Shown in pieces: positions 16,169 to 24,613 of a DNA stretch of 64,000 nucleotides. The notes beneath the pieces are model-generated. The model searched no databases. It saw only the letters and a program-made list of their open reading frames with translations, and was not told the DNA's origin. Origin of the DNA: an uncultured Candidatus Saccharibacteria bacterium (GTDB taxonomy: Bacteria > Patescibacteriota > Saccharimonadia > Saccharimonadales > Saccharimonadaceae); contig CANDYU010000003.1 of assembly GCA_947425245.1 (NCBI GenBank), forward strand, positions 27,062 to 91,061, read 5' to 3'. The first letter of the stretch is position 1. Each line of letters begins with the position of its first letter. A program made the position numbers and the translations under genes.

Positions 16169-17164
16169 TTAGGCCATGACATGGCCAGCCAGAACGGTCT
16201 GACATTGTGGCAAAGTAAATAGCACTTGTCGGTTCTCCCCCTGACCGATAAGCTTAATCACGCACTTTCGGTCGCCCATAGCCTGCTCGAACAGTTCTGG
16301 GTACTCCCGGAAGAATCTCAGAACGATTGTGCGATCTTGATCGTTCAGCGATTCAATAGCTGCTATTACCTGGGCGACCGTAGTCCAACACTTGGACGGG
16401 CTCGCCGTAATGGCGGCTACTTTCTTCCGAGTCACCTTCGGCGTCTGAGCCGTTGCCACCTGAGAAATGACCGTTGTTACCTGTGCGACGGTCGTTGCTT
16501 CGGTCACTAATACGACCGGATTCGGTGTTGCTTGAGTTGTCTCGGATTCAACGGGACAACCTGCTACACCGACTACCTCATTGACTTGATTAAGATTGTC
16601 GACATGGGCTGAAAGCCGTTCGAGACGGTCCTGGTCAATCAGGTAGGCAATTTCCCGCCAAAATCGCCGTTGCTGCCGACGAGCTTGTTTTGCTACTGAC
16701 GACATGCCCTTTTCTTTCTCTTGCTCCATGTACCGACGAATTTGCTGCATGGAGACTACGGTTACGGTCTTGCCTTGCCGGATTTCTTGCCGGCCCTGAA
16801 GGAATCTTGTCCTATCCTTTTCTTCCTGGGCTCTCTGCTGACTTGCCTTAGCTCTTTTGAAGCAATACCGGCAAAGCATGGCGACTATCATACTAAGGTA
16901 AAAACTACCAGTTAGCATGATTAAGTCAGCCCAGGCCGGGTTTAAGTCGACACCAGCATTGATAAACCGCAAAATTACACTCACGGCTTGATCATAATAC
17001 CGAAGCAACCCCACGAAAGTGAAGAAGCTGGCCGCTATAGAGGCGACTGTCGCCAATATGACGGAGAGCCACTTTCTCAGCGGTTGCTCCTCATAAACCA
17101 TCCCGGCTACTCCAGTCGTCGCTAAAAATAGCACTATCACTGCCACCATCATCATCGTCATCAT
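16169..17164 (-). CDS. Membrane protein of unknown function with Thr/Val-rich linker
   Basis: The product is 331 aa. Three hydrophobic segments lie at about residues 5-22, 33-56 and 82-103. A highly basic helical stretch (~104-190, rich in Arg, Lys, Gln and Glu) follows, then a low-complexity Thr/Val/Ala linker, and a C-terminal domain (~255-331) with LNDQDRTIVLRFFREYP. I do not recognise a family. It has a stereotyped accessory promoter (17271-17299), a ~100-nt leader, a purine-rich ribosome site (AAAGGGG) and its own terminator. Confidence 0.65.
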   Translation of the reverse strand: MMTMMMVAVIVLFLATTGVAGMVYEEQPLRKWLSVILATVASIAASFFTFVGLLRYYDQAVSVILRFINAGVDLNPAWADLIMLTGSFYLSMIVAMLCRYCFKRAKASQQRAQEEKDRTRFLQGRQEIRQGKTVTVVSMQQIRRYMEQEKEKGMSSVAKQARRQQRRFWREIAYLIDQDRLERLSAHVDNLNQVNEVVGVAGCPVESETTQATPNPVVLVTEATTVAQVTTVISQVATAQTPKVTRKKVAAITASPSKCWTTVAQVIAAIESLNDQDRTIVLRFFREYPELFEQAMGDRKCVIKLIGQGENRQVLFTLPQCQTVLAGHVMA

Positions 17165-17270
17165 CTTTATTTCCCCTTTCTTTTTAATGTTCTTTATCCG
17201 ATAGCGTCGCAGGAAAATCCTAGCCTATCGCTATTACCTGCTACGCCATTTTTGATAAGCTTATGCTTCC

Positions 17271-17299
17271 ATAATAGCACACATTACTTAAAAAGTCAA
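17271..17299 (-). promoter_or_regulatory. TTGACT-17-TATTAT promoter
   Basis: The minus strand reads TTGACTTTTT... with TGTGC before TATTAT and a 17-bp spacer. It serves the gene starting at 17164 through a leader of ~100 nt that can pair GCGTAGCAGG with CCTGCGACGC. Confidence 0.8.
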
Positions 17300-17362
17300 T
17301 AGTTTTAGCATAATTGATATACTCTAGCGACAACTTTGGGCTAACGGGGGCTGTCTTTGGAG

Positions 17363-18313
17363 CTAATTCTGAAGAAGATGGATAATTTCAATTGCAGCGG
17401 CGGCACCGTCACCAGCGGCACAAACTACCTGTTTTGGGCAGCCCGCACGCACATCACCAGCAGCGAAAAGACCGGGAAGAGAAGTAGCATGAGGAGTCGG
17501 ATTGTAATCCTCAAAGGATATTCTAAAGACAAAGGACTTATTACGATTGGGGTCGAGCGGCCGAGCCTGTTCACCGGTAAGGAGGTAGCCTTTCTGATCA
17601 CAAATCGATGGGTCAAGGGAGCGTAGAAAGCTAGTGGCTGGATGACTGCCGATGAAAACGAAGACATAGTCGTATTGGTCAAGTAGCTCGCGGACTGGCT
17701 CGATGTTTTCGCGGACGGTGATGTTTGGATGGTTACTAAGCTTAGATCGTAAGACCTGATCAGCCTTTAGGGTAGAGTGGGTAATCAGGTCAAGATCTTT
17801 CACGATCGGAGCAAGATAGAGTGCTTCCTGGACGGCGGAATTAGCACCGCCAATCACGGCAACATGCTTGTCTCTGGCGAAATCAGAGTCGCAGAGGGCA
17901 CAATAGGAAACGGGCGGGGTAATCTCAAAACCGAGCGAGCGAGGTTGGGAGCCAGTCGCGATAAGAACCGTGCGGGCTGACACTGGCTCGCCATCAATTT
18001 GTATGGTAAAGGTTGAATCTAGACTTGCTAATTGGGCGGAGGAGTGTTTTTCGTCGTAGACTGGTGGGGTGATTTCTTGGCACTCGCCGTAGCTAATCTT
18101 AACGCCGGCTTCTTCAGCTTGCTTGCGGAAGTGCTGTGCGAGAGTGCTGCCCCGACCGGTAAATCCGGGGTAGTTCGAGATGTTACTAATTCGACTGAGT
18201 TCTCCACCAAAACTGTTTTTCTCAAAGACTTCAGTTTTAAGCCCAGCACGCCCACAATAGATGGCGGCGGACAAAGCGGCTGGGCCACCGCCAATGATAG
18301 CAACATCAAGCAT
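17363..18313 (-). CDS. trxB: Thioredoxin reductase-like FAD/NAD(P) oxidoreductase
   Basis: The product is 316 aa, typical of low-Mr thioredoxin reductases. The FAD-binding motif is IIGGGPAALSAA at the N-terminus, the redox motif is CALC in the NAD(P)-domain region, and the second dinucleotide fold has VIGGANSAVQEALYL. The C-terminus has LFAAGDVRAG. It reduces thioredoxin or a related protein with NAD(P)H. The ATG overlaps the stop codon of the upstream FKBP gene, so the two are translationally coupled. Confidence 0.9.
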   Translation of the reverse strand: MLDVAIIGGGPAALSAAIYCGRAGLKTEVFEKNSFGGELSRISNISNYPGFTGRGSTLAQHFRKQAEEAGVKISYGECQEITPPVYDEKHSSAQLASLDSTFTIQIDGEPVSARTVLIATGSQPRSLGFEITPPVSYCALCDSDFARDKHVAVIGGANSAVQEALYLAPIVKDLDLITHSTLKADQVLRSKLSNHPNITVRENIEPVRELLDQYDYVFVFIGSHPATSFLRSLDPSICDQKGYLLTGEQARPLDPNRNKSFVFRISFEDYNPTPHATSLPGLFAAGDVRAGCPKQVVCAAGDGAAAAIEIIHLLQN

Positions 18314-19047
18314 TATAAGACATTTCCATAATAGGCATAGATGAGCTTGTTGAAGATTTCGTTAAGCTCGCTATTTAGCCTAGAGATGGTCTCGTCTCTC
18401 TCGAAAGCGAAGACGATGAACTTTAGCGGGGTATCAGTGCTGCCACAAGGGGGATTTTGCATTTCTGTATTGCCAGCGTAGGCGAGGTCTTTAGAGATCG
18501 TGAGTTGGCGGACGCCACCCAGCTTCATGCCGATGACACCCTGATTCCAACCTTCAATCATGCCAGCTGAGGGATCGAGCGGGACGGTCAAACTGGTTGG
18601 ATTGGTTTTTTCGGTTTCGTTCGCATAATTAAACGAGGAATCGAAGACGCTACCGTCAGGACACCAGCCGATATAGTACGCGAGATAATCAGTGTCACCT
18701 TCGGCAAGAGTCTTACCAGTACCGGTCTTCAGGTCCGTAGTTTCAATTCCGGCAGCGTTGGCGGCAGCGGAGTTGTATGACTTGATTTGTGAATTGTACT
18801 TTAAAAAGTCAGTAAAATACTTGTCCGAGAAAGGCTTAGCTGCTTCTTCAAGCTCAGCTTTTTTTGCGTCGTAAGATTCGGTTAGCTCGGCAATGAGCTC
18901 TTCTTGATTACTGGAGCTAGAAGTGTTTTTATTACCGCTCATTACGATGAACATATACGCAAAGATTGTAGATCCTAGCAATAAGATGGCAATGATAAGA
19001 ATGATAACTCGTTGCCACCAGTTTGCTTTTAATGATTTTTCATCCAT
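18313..19047 (-). CDS. Membrane-anchored FKBP-type peptidyl-prolyl isomerase
   Basis: The product is 244 aa. An N-terminal transmembrane helix at ~12-33 is followed by a charged helical linker (~40-75) and an FKBP domain from ~105: LKTGTGKTLAEGD, GSVFDSSF, MIEGWNQGVIGMKLGGVRQLTI and the end strand LKFIVFAFE. The enzyme domain is outside the membrane, consistent with folding of exported proteins. The start has AAGGAGG 4 nt upstream. It sits between pheT and trxB in one direction. Confidence 0.88.
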   Translation of the reverse strand: MDEKSLKANWWQRVIILIIAILLLGSTIFAYMFIVMSGNKNTSSSSNQEELIAELTESYDAKKAELEEAAKPFSDKYFTDFLKYNSQIKSYNSAAANAAGIETTDLKTGTGKTLAEGDTDYLAYYIGWCPDGSVFDSSFNYANETEKTNPTSLTVPLDPSAGMIEGWNQGVIGMKLGGVRQLTISKDLAYAGNTEMQNPPCGSTDTPLKFIVFAFERDETISRLNSELNEIFNKLIYAYYGNVL

Positions 19048-19060
19048 GATTCCTCCTTAT

Positions 19061-21523
19061 TTAGACAATTTCAGCTCCGACTTGAGATACTTTAGTCTTG
19101 ATTCCTTCCATTATATCAGAGATTTCCGAGGTTTTCAAAGTCTTTTCGGGGGCGGAAAAATCGAGATGGAAGGAGAGGTTCTTAGTCGAAGAACCTAGGG
19201 AAGGCTGGTAGATAGAGGTGGGCTGGATGTGATAAATGAGGTTTTGGTGATCGAAGAACTCATGGAGAGAATCGAGTACGCGGCCAAAGGCTAGATCATG
19301 AGAAACTTTCAGCGTCAGATCGCGTTCGACAGCGGGAAACTTAGAGAATGTAAGCCCGAGGTCTTGGGTCTCTGGGGCGGAAACGATTTGGTCTAAGTCT
19401 AGTTCAAGTGCGGATACCGTATTACTAAGCTTAAACTGGGCAGCGATTGAAGGCCGGAGTTCACCGAAAGAGCCGATTTGATGAGCCCCGAGGAAAAGGT
19501 CGACGGAATGGCCGGGTTCTAGATAAGGATAAATCTTGGCAGAGGTTGGCGACATTTTTGCATAACTGACATCGAGTTTTAATAAATCACGAAGCAGGGT
19601 AAGAACGTTGGCCTTCATAAGGTAAAAATCACCAACGAGGGCAATGGCGAGGTGAGCCTTAGTGAACGGAATGCCCTCATCAGTAAGACCGTCAGCTCGG
19701 CTAGCGACTTGATTGACCTCGTAAAGGGCGAAATCGGTATGGCCAGCTTTAAGGTTGTCGCGAGTTTTTTCGATGAGACTAGGGGAAATTTGCTGGCGGA
19801 AGCATTGGAGTTCGGGAGAAATGGAGTTAACTATCTCGTAGCTATTCGCGGGGTCTTGTCCAGCTTTTTCGAGTAAAGAGCGACTGACAAAAGAATAAGT
19901 TAAGACCTCGTGCATACGAAGGTTGTCTGATAGGGCAGTGCGAAGAGCAGACTTGAGTTGGAGCATGGGATCAATTTCTGGTTCAACGAATGGCCGTAGG
20001 GGCAAGGAGAGCGGAACATTGTCGTATCCTAAGAGGCGACCAATCTCCTCGATAATGTCTTCTGGGAGATGAATGTCGGTACGCCACTCCGGGGCGATGA
20101 TCTCTAAAGTTTCATTATAGTCTTTGACTCGGAAGCCAACATTTGTTAGGGTTTTTGCGATAAGTGATGATTCGTAAGATGTTCCCAGTAGTTCGTTAAT
20201 TGATTGTGTTGTAATTTTTACAACATTTTCCATGTCACGAACTGTCCAATTGTCAACAACTACAAGTGGTTCGGCCTTAAGGCGGTTGATCGCCTCGACA
20301 AGGACCGGATTAGTAATCGCGGCAGGTTGCCCTTTTGTAAACCGCGTAATTGCTTCGGAGAAAATACCGTGTGCCATTTGGGTTTTACGTAAATTATAGA
20401 GTGAGAAGGTTGCACTCTCAAGAACAATGCGTTTCGTGCTAGCATCCACTTCAGTGTTTTTGCCACCCATTGCTCCAGCTAGGGCAACAGGGACATTATT
20501 TGAAGTAATAAGAATGTCGTCCTTTATACAGGAGATTGTCTTGCCGTCAAGAAGCTGGATTTCTTCTTCCGCCATAGCTGCACGGATGATGATTTTTGGG
20601 GTTTTGCTATCGCCTACAGCGACGAGCTTGTCGTAGTCGAAGGCGTGAAGGGGCTGGCCGGTTTCCAGCATTAAGATATTAGTAAGATCAACAATCGGGT
20701 CGATTGATCGCATGCCGGATTTAGCTAGGAATACTGCTTCCTTGGTGAGATACTTGCTGGGAGTATTGTTCGGCAGATCAAAGACTGCACAAGTGTAACG
20801 AGGACAAAGTTGAGATTCCATAATCTCGACTTTTAGATTTAGCTGTGGCTTAATTGTCGATGCTAGGGGCTGGCTGAAGCGTTCCAGACTAAAAACAGGC
20901 GGCTCGACGAACTCTACCCCGAGAATGCCGGCCACTTCGCGTGCAAAACCAATTAGCCCGAAGCAGTCAGGGCGATGAGTGAGCGACTTATTTTCGACAT
21001 CTAGGATAAGATCGTTGAGATTAAAAATCTTCGCGAGCTCATCGCCCGGCTTGGCGATTTTTGAATCGATTTCGGCGATGGATTTATGTTCGTTGTCAAA
21101 GTCTAGCTCATCAGCCCCTGCTAACATACCGTTCGACTCATAACCACGCAGCTTGCGTACGCTGAGCCGAAAGTTCTCATGACCATAAGTTGTCGGAACG
21201 ATGCTGCCTGGAGTAATCCAGACCGCCAACATGCCAGCATGAACATTAGGTGCACCGCACACAACCTGAATCAAGCCATTATCTAGTTGATTAAACTGGC
21301 TACTTTTTTCTCCAGCGTCAATCTGACAAAGATGAAGATGCGTTTCGGGTATAGCATCACAACTAACGACCTTAACGATATAACTACCGCGATACTTGGG
21401 TGCTAAATCGATAACTTCTTCAACCTCGACAAGACGCGAACCGATGAGTTTAATGAGTTCTTCGTCGGATACATCAGACGGAACTTGAACGTATTGTTTG
21501 ATTTTATTTAATGAAATCTTCAT
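19061..21523 (-). CDS. pheT: Phenylalanyl-tRNA synthetase beta subunit
   Basis: The product is 820 aa, full length. The N-terminal OB-fold tRNA-binding domain (~40-150), the B3/B4 editing region, the B5 domain and a C-terminal FDX-ACB anticodon-binding domain (FPAVERDLTLKV onward, ~730-820) can all be followed. It pairs with PheS to charge tRNA-Phe. Its start overlaps the stop of the inserted methyltransferase gene by 4 nt (ATGA), so pheS, the methyltransferase and pheT form one tightly coupled operon. Confidence 0.97.
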   Translation of the reverse strand: MKISLNKIKQYVQVPSDVSDEELIKLIGSRLVEVEEVIDLAPKYRGSYIVKVVSCDAIPETHLHLCQIDAGEKSSQFNQLDNGLIQVVCGAPNVHAGMLAVWITPGSIVPTTYGHENFRLSVRKLRGYESNGMLAGADELDFDNEHKSIAEIDSKIAKPGDELAKIFNLNDLILDVENKSLTHRPDCFGLIGFAREVAGILGVEFVEPPVFSLERFSQPLASTIKPQLNLKVEIMESQLCPRYTCAVFDLPNNTPSKYLTKEAVFLAKSGMRSIDPIVDLTNILMLETGQPLHAFDYDKLVAVGDSKTPKIIIRAAMAEEEIQLLDGKTISCIKDDILITSNNVPVALAGAMGGKNTEVDASTKRIVLESATFSLYNLRKTQMAHGIFSEAITRFTKGQPAAITNPVLVEAINRLKAEPLVVVDNWTVRDMENVVKITTQSINELLGTSYESSLIAKTLTNVGFRVKDYNETLEIIAPEWRTDIHLPEDIIEEIGRLLGYDNVPLSLPLRPFVEPEIDPMLQLKSALRTALSDNLRMHEVLTYSFVSRSLLEKAGQDPANSYEIVNSISPELQCFRQQISPSLIEKTRDNLKAGHTDFALYEVNQVASRADGLTDEGIPFTKAHLAIALVGDFYLMKANVLTLLRDLLKLDVSYAKMSPTSAKIYPYLEPGHSVDLFLGAHQIGSFGELRPSIAAQFKLSNTVSALELDLDQIVSAPETQDLGLTFSKFPAVERDLTLKVSHDLAFGRVLDSLHEFFDHQNLIYHIQPTSIYQPSLGSSTKNLSFHLDFSAPEKTLKTSEISDIMEGIKTKVSQVGAEIV

Positions 21524-22197
21524 TCCCTATTCTCCTCAGGTTTTTCAACTATAATGTAGAACCAGCGTTGACTATCGTTGCCACCACCTATTTCAAGCCT
21601 TTTGGGCACAAAACCTATGCTCTGTAATAAATTAAGTAGCGTGGCCTTCTGCCAGTATTTAAAGTAACGTTTTTCGCCTAAGTGGTAGTCACTGTCAAAA
21701 TCGACCCATTCCTCATCGAGGTTGTTATGACCCGTGGTATTAAGGATATTAAAAATGTAACGTCCGCCCGGTTTTAATGCTTGATAAACCTTACGTAGGG
21801 CTAGCTTAGTATCATCTTCGGTTAAATGTACTAGTGTACGCCAACTATAAATTGCATCGTATTGCCCTGGGAATTCGTCTGTTAGAATATTAAACTTGAG
21901 TGGATTCAGACCCTTCTTTCGCATAATATCCAGGAAACTATCCGGAGCGTCGCTGGGCGTAATTTGATATCCTAATTCGCAAAATATTTCGACATCTTCG
22001 CCGCCACCCGAACCAAACTCAAAGAGTCGAGCATTTTTAGGGAGCCCCGCTAGGCCATCCCTGATAAAATCTTTGAGCCATGCACGCTTCTTAGCTTCTT
22101 TCTCAGGACATAGTTGTTGGTGCTTGGCTGAGCCATCCAGGTACGACACGGCACAACGTTCGTAAACTTCGAGAGTGGACTGATTTTCACTACTCAT
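21520..22197 (-). CDS. SAM-dependent methyltransferase inserted between pheS and pheT
   Basis: The product is 225 aa. Motif I is LFEFGSGGGEDVEIF, followed by ITPSDAPDSF, YDAIYSWRTLVHL and LKPGGRYIFNIL, a typical Methyltransf_25-type class I fold. It overlaps pheS by 4 nt upstream and pheT by 4 nt downstream, both as ATGA, so the three proteins are made in step. The substrate is unknown; a role on tRNA-Phe or on a translation factor is a guess from position only. Confidence 0.82.
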   Translation of the reverse strand: MSSENQSTLEVYERCAVSYLDGSAKHQQLCPEKEAKKRAWLKDFIRDGLAGLPKNARLFEFGSGGGEDVEIFCELGYQITPSDAPDSFLDIMRKKGLNPLKFNILTDEFPGQYDAIYSWRTLVHLTEDDTKLALRKVYQALKPGGRYIFNILNTTGHNNLDEEWVDFDSDYHLGEKRYFKYWQKATLLNLLQSIGFVPKRLEIGGGNDSQRWFYIIVEKPEENRE

Positions 22198-23144
22198 AAA
22201 AACTTCTCCAAGAAATCAAGCTTGCCGGATTCAAAGTAGCGGATATCGTTGAGACCGTATTTTAAGATAACTAGACGATCGATGCCGCCACCCCACGCGA
22301 AGCCGTGATACTTCGTCGAATCGATTCCTGCCATTTTTAAGACATTAGGATGGATCATTCCGCACCCCATCATCTCTAGCCAACCATCACCTTTGCCCCC
22401 AAGTGAGGATGGTTTTTCGATGAGAAGTTCGGCGGAAGGCTCAGTAAAAGGAAAGTATCCAGGTTGAGTTTTTATTTTAAGCTCTTGGTCATAATAGGAC
22501 TCAAAGAAATGCTTTAAAACGCCAAAAAGTTGCCCCATGTTGGCATTCTCAGAAACGAAAACTCCCTCACACTGATAGAATGTATGTTCGTGCGTCGCGT
22601 CAACATCCTCATTACGAAAGACACGACCCGGAATCACGACGGCAATCTGTCCGCCTTGTTCAAGTCGAGAACGGTATTTCTTGAGAGCACGATGTTGCAT
22701 AGTAGAAGTGTGGGCCGGAGGGATAAAACCTTCTGCTGTCCTAAAAGTATCATAGCCGTCACGAGCAGGGTGGCCTTTATGAAAATTAAGGCTGTCAAAC
22801 ATGTGGAACTCATCATCTAGCTGATATGACTCCATAACATCAAAACCCATACTGGAATAAATCTTGATGACACGGTCCAGCTCCGTCATCAGCGGGTGTT
22901 TTGAACCAAGTTTGACGCTTGGTATATTATTATTAGGAGCACAAGGAGCCGTTACGTCAATAGCCGTGAGACTAGCGTCAATTTCTGCAAGCTCGGCCTG
23001 TTTGATGCGTTGCATAATTTCTTGCTTGCGTAGGTTCATCCTGCGACCGAACTCACCCCTTTCCTCCTGAGGCAAGGTCTTAATCTTAGTGTATTCTGTG
23101 TTTAGTTCTTTGAGTTCATTTTTGAGCGTTTCCAATTCTGACAT
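22194..23144 (-). CDS. pheS: Phenylalanyl-tRNA synthetase alpha subunit
   Basis: The product is 316 aa. An N-terminal coiled coil is followed by the class II core: motif 2 GRVFRNEDVDATHEHTFYQCEG, then EMMGCGMIHPNVL and motif 3 GFAWGGGIDRLVILKYG. It forms the alpha2beta2 enzyme with PheT. TATAAT ends 7 nt before the ATG, so the operon mRNA should be leaderless or nearly so. Confidence 0.97.
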   Translation of the reverse strand: MSELETLKNELKELNTEYTKIKTLPQEERGEFGRRMNLRKQEIMQRIKQAELAEIDASLTAIDVTAPCAPNNNIPSVKLGSKHPLMTELDRVIKIYSSMGFDVMESYQLDDEFHMFDSLNFHKGHPARDGYDTFRTAEGFIPPAHTSTMQHRALKKYRSRLEQGGQIAVVIPGRVFRNEDVDATHEHTFYQCEGVFVSENANMGQLFGVLKHFFESYYDQELKIKTQPGYFPFTEPSAELLIEKPSSLGGKGDGWLEMMGCGMIHPNVLKMAGIDSTKYHGFAWGGGIDRLVILKYGLNDIRYFESGKLDFLEKFL

Positions 23145-23213
23145 AATATATATTATATCATACCGCGAAAACAGTTAGCCGATATAAAACAAGAGCCTAT
23201 GCTAATATATGTT

Positions 23214-23432
23214 TTATATAAAAGCGATACAAATGAGAGATAGGATTGCCAAAATAATAAGAATTGCCCAAACCCAACCAAAACGCCCTGTTTTCTTGGT
23301 ATCTTCATGCGAATCATCAGCTAAATCAGGATCATCGCGTTCGGAACTTTGCATACGCTCGCGAAGGTCGGAGGTAATACGCTGATTAAGCCGAGTATTA
23401 CGTTCCGATTCATTAGTTGCCATAATTCCCAT
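23214..23432 (-). CDS. Small single-pass membrane protein
   Basis: The product is 72 aa: a charged N-terminal ~48 residues (ESERNTRLNQRITSDLRERM) and one C-terminal transmembrane helix (VWAILIILAILSLICIAFI). It is a tail-anchored layout. Two starts are possible, 23432 (AAGGA upstream) and an in-frame ATG three codons on. No family is recognised. A TACAAT box on the minus strand lies in a palindromic region shared with the divergent aquaporin promoter. Confidence 0.6.
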   Translation of the reverse strand: MGIMATNESERNTRLNQRITSDLRERMQSSERDDPDLADDSHEDTKKTGRFGWVWAILIILAILSLICIAFI

Positions 23433-23532
23433 GTTCTTTCCTTAAATTAGACTTTATGTTTAACTTCGTACTTACAATTGTAGCACATGCGTGCTATAAT
23501 AAGTAAAATATTAGTGTAAGGAGGTTAAATAA

Positions 23533-24507
23533 ATGGCAAATCCAAAGCCGAAAAAGACCGACAAAACTGCGAAGAAGTCTACAGAGAAATCTGAATCTAG
23601 TCGTGAAGCAGTTGCAACATCCAATAATAAAATGACTCATGGACAAGATCAGTCCGCATGTAAGGGTTTCTTTGCCCGTAAGTGCGATAAAGGCGAAAAC
23701 GTCTTGACTATTTTCAAGACGCCCAAAATTTGGGGAGCATTGCTTGGTGAGTTGATTGGAACAATGTTACTTGCTATGTTATTGCTAACTATGGGGTTAA
23801 ATCCACAGTACTTGGTTCTAGCCGTGGTCTGTATTTATGCTGTGATTGTTGGACTATCTGGTGCACATCTTAATCCACTAGTAACTGCTGGTATGATGGC
23901 AACCCGGCGCATGTCTGCAATTCGTGGTGTATTGTATATGTTAGCACAGGTGCTAGGTGCATGGATTGGGTTGATTATTGCCAATGCCTTCCGTTTAGGT
24001 AGCGGAACTTCTTCTGTTGAGTTAATGTCGATGGTCGAGGTAACCGGTGAGACTTTCTGGGTAACCGCTTTGATTGAGTTGCTTGGTGCAATGGTCCTTG
24101 CATTTTGTTTTGCACGGGCACTGCGTTTTGTGCGACGAAGCCCACTGGCTTTTGCATTCACGATTTCGAGCAGCTTGTTGCTAGTTCTGATTTTTGGATT
24201 AATCATTATGCAGAATTACTTCGGTTTGAGTGGCAACACTTTTATCTTTAATCCAGCCGTAGCGTTAATGTATCAGATTCTTCCAACTACCGCAGACGGT
24301 ATCGGCGAATTAGCAAGTTTAGCAGGATTGGCTTTGGCCGCTTATGTCTTAGTACCGATTATCGGTGGTATTATTGGGTTCTTCGTTGCAGATGTAACAA
24401 CCCGTTTGGCTGGCAGCGGTTACGATTGCGATGATTTCCATTGCGACCATTGCGGCATACATCAGGAGTGTATGGATTGCCATAAAAACCATGGACACGA
24501 AGCTTAG
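23533..24507 (+). CDS. Aquaporin/MIP family channel with Cys/His-rich tail
   Basis: The product is 324 aa. The start has AAGGAGG 7 nt upstream and a TATAAT box further up. The first ~50 residues are Lys/Ser-rich and cytoplasmic. Six membrane segments follow, with the paired pore loops GAHLNPLVT and IFNPAVAL; the first box is NPL rather than NPA. The C-terminal ~30 residues are unusual: CDDFHCDHCGIHQECMDC, then HKNHGHE, a possible metal-binding tail. Transported solute (water, glycerol or other) cannot be told from sequence alone. Confidence 0.88.
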   Translation: MANPKPKKTDKTAKKSTEKSESSREAVATSNNKMTHGQDQSACKGFFARKCDKGENVLTIFKTPKIWGALLGELIGTMLLAMLLLTMGLNPQYLVLAVVCIYAVIVGLSGAHLNPLVTAGMMATRRMSAIRGVLYMLAQVLGAWIGLIIANAFRLGSGTSSVELMSMVEVTGETFWVTALIELLGAMVLAFCFARALRFVRRSPLAFAFTISSSLLLVLIFGLIIMQNYFGLSGNTFIFNPAVALMYQILPTTADGIGELASLAGLALAAYVLVPIIGGIIGFFVADVTTRLAGSGYDCDDFHCDHCGIHQECMDCHKNHGHEA

Positions 24508-24527
24508 CTAGTAGTTTTGATTGAGTT

Positions 24528-24555
24528 AAGATGTTCCCTAAGGGGGGCATCTTTT
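24528..24555 (+). terminator. Terminator after the aquaporin gene
   Basis: The hairpin AAGATG...CATCTT, with an inner CCCTAAGGGG, ends in TTTT. It lies 20 bp after the aquaporin stop codon. Confidence 0.75.
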
Positions 24556-24613
24556 CATGTAGACGATTTTGTCGGTGAGAGAGTACTAGTACAGAATGTG
24601 TTATAATGGTTTT

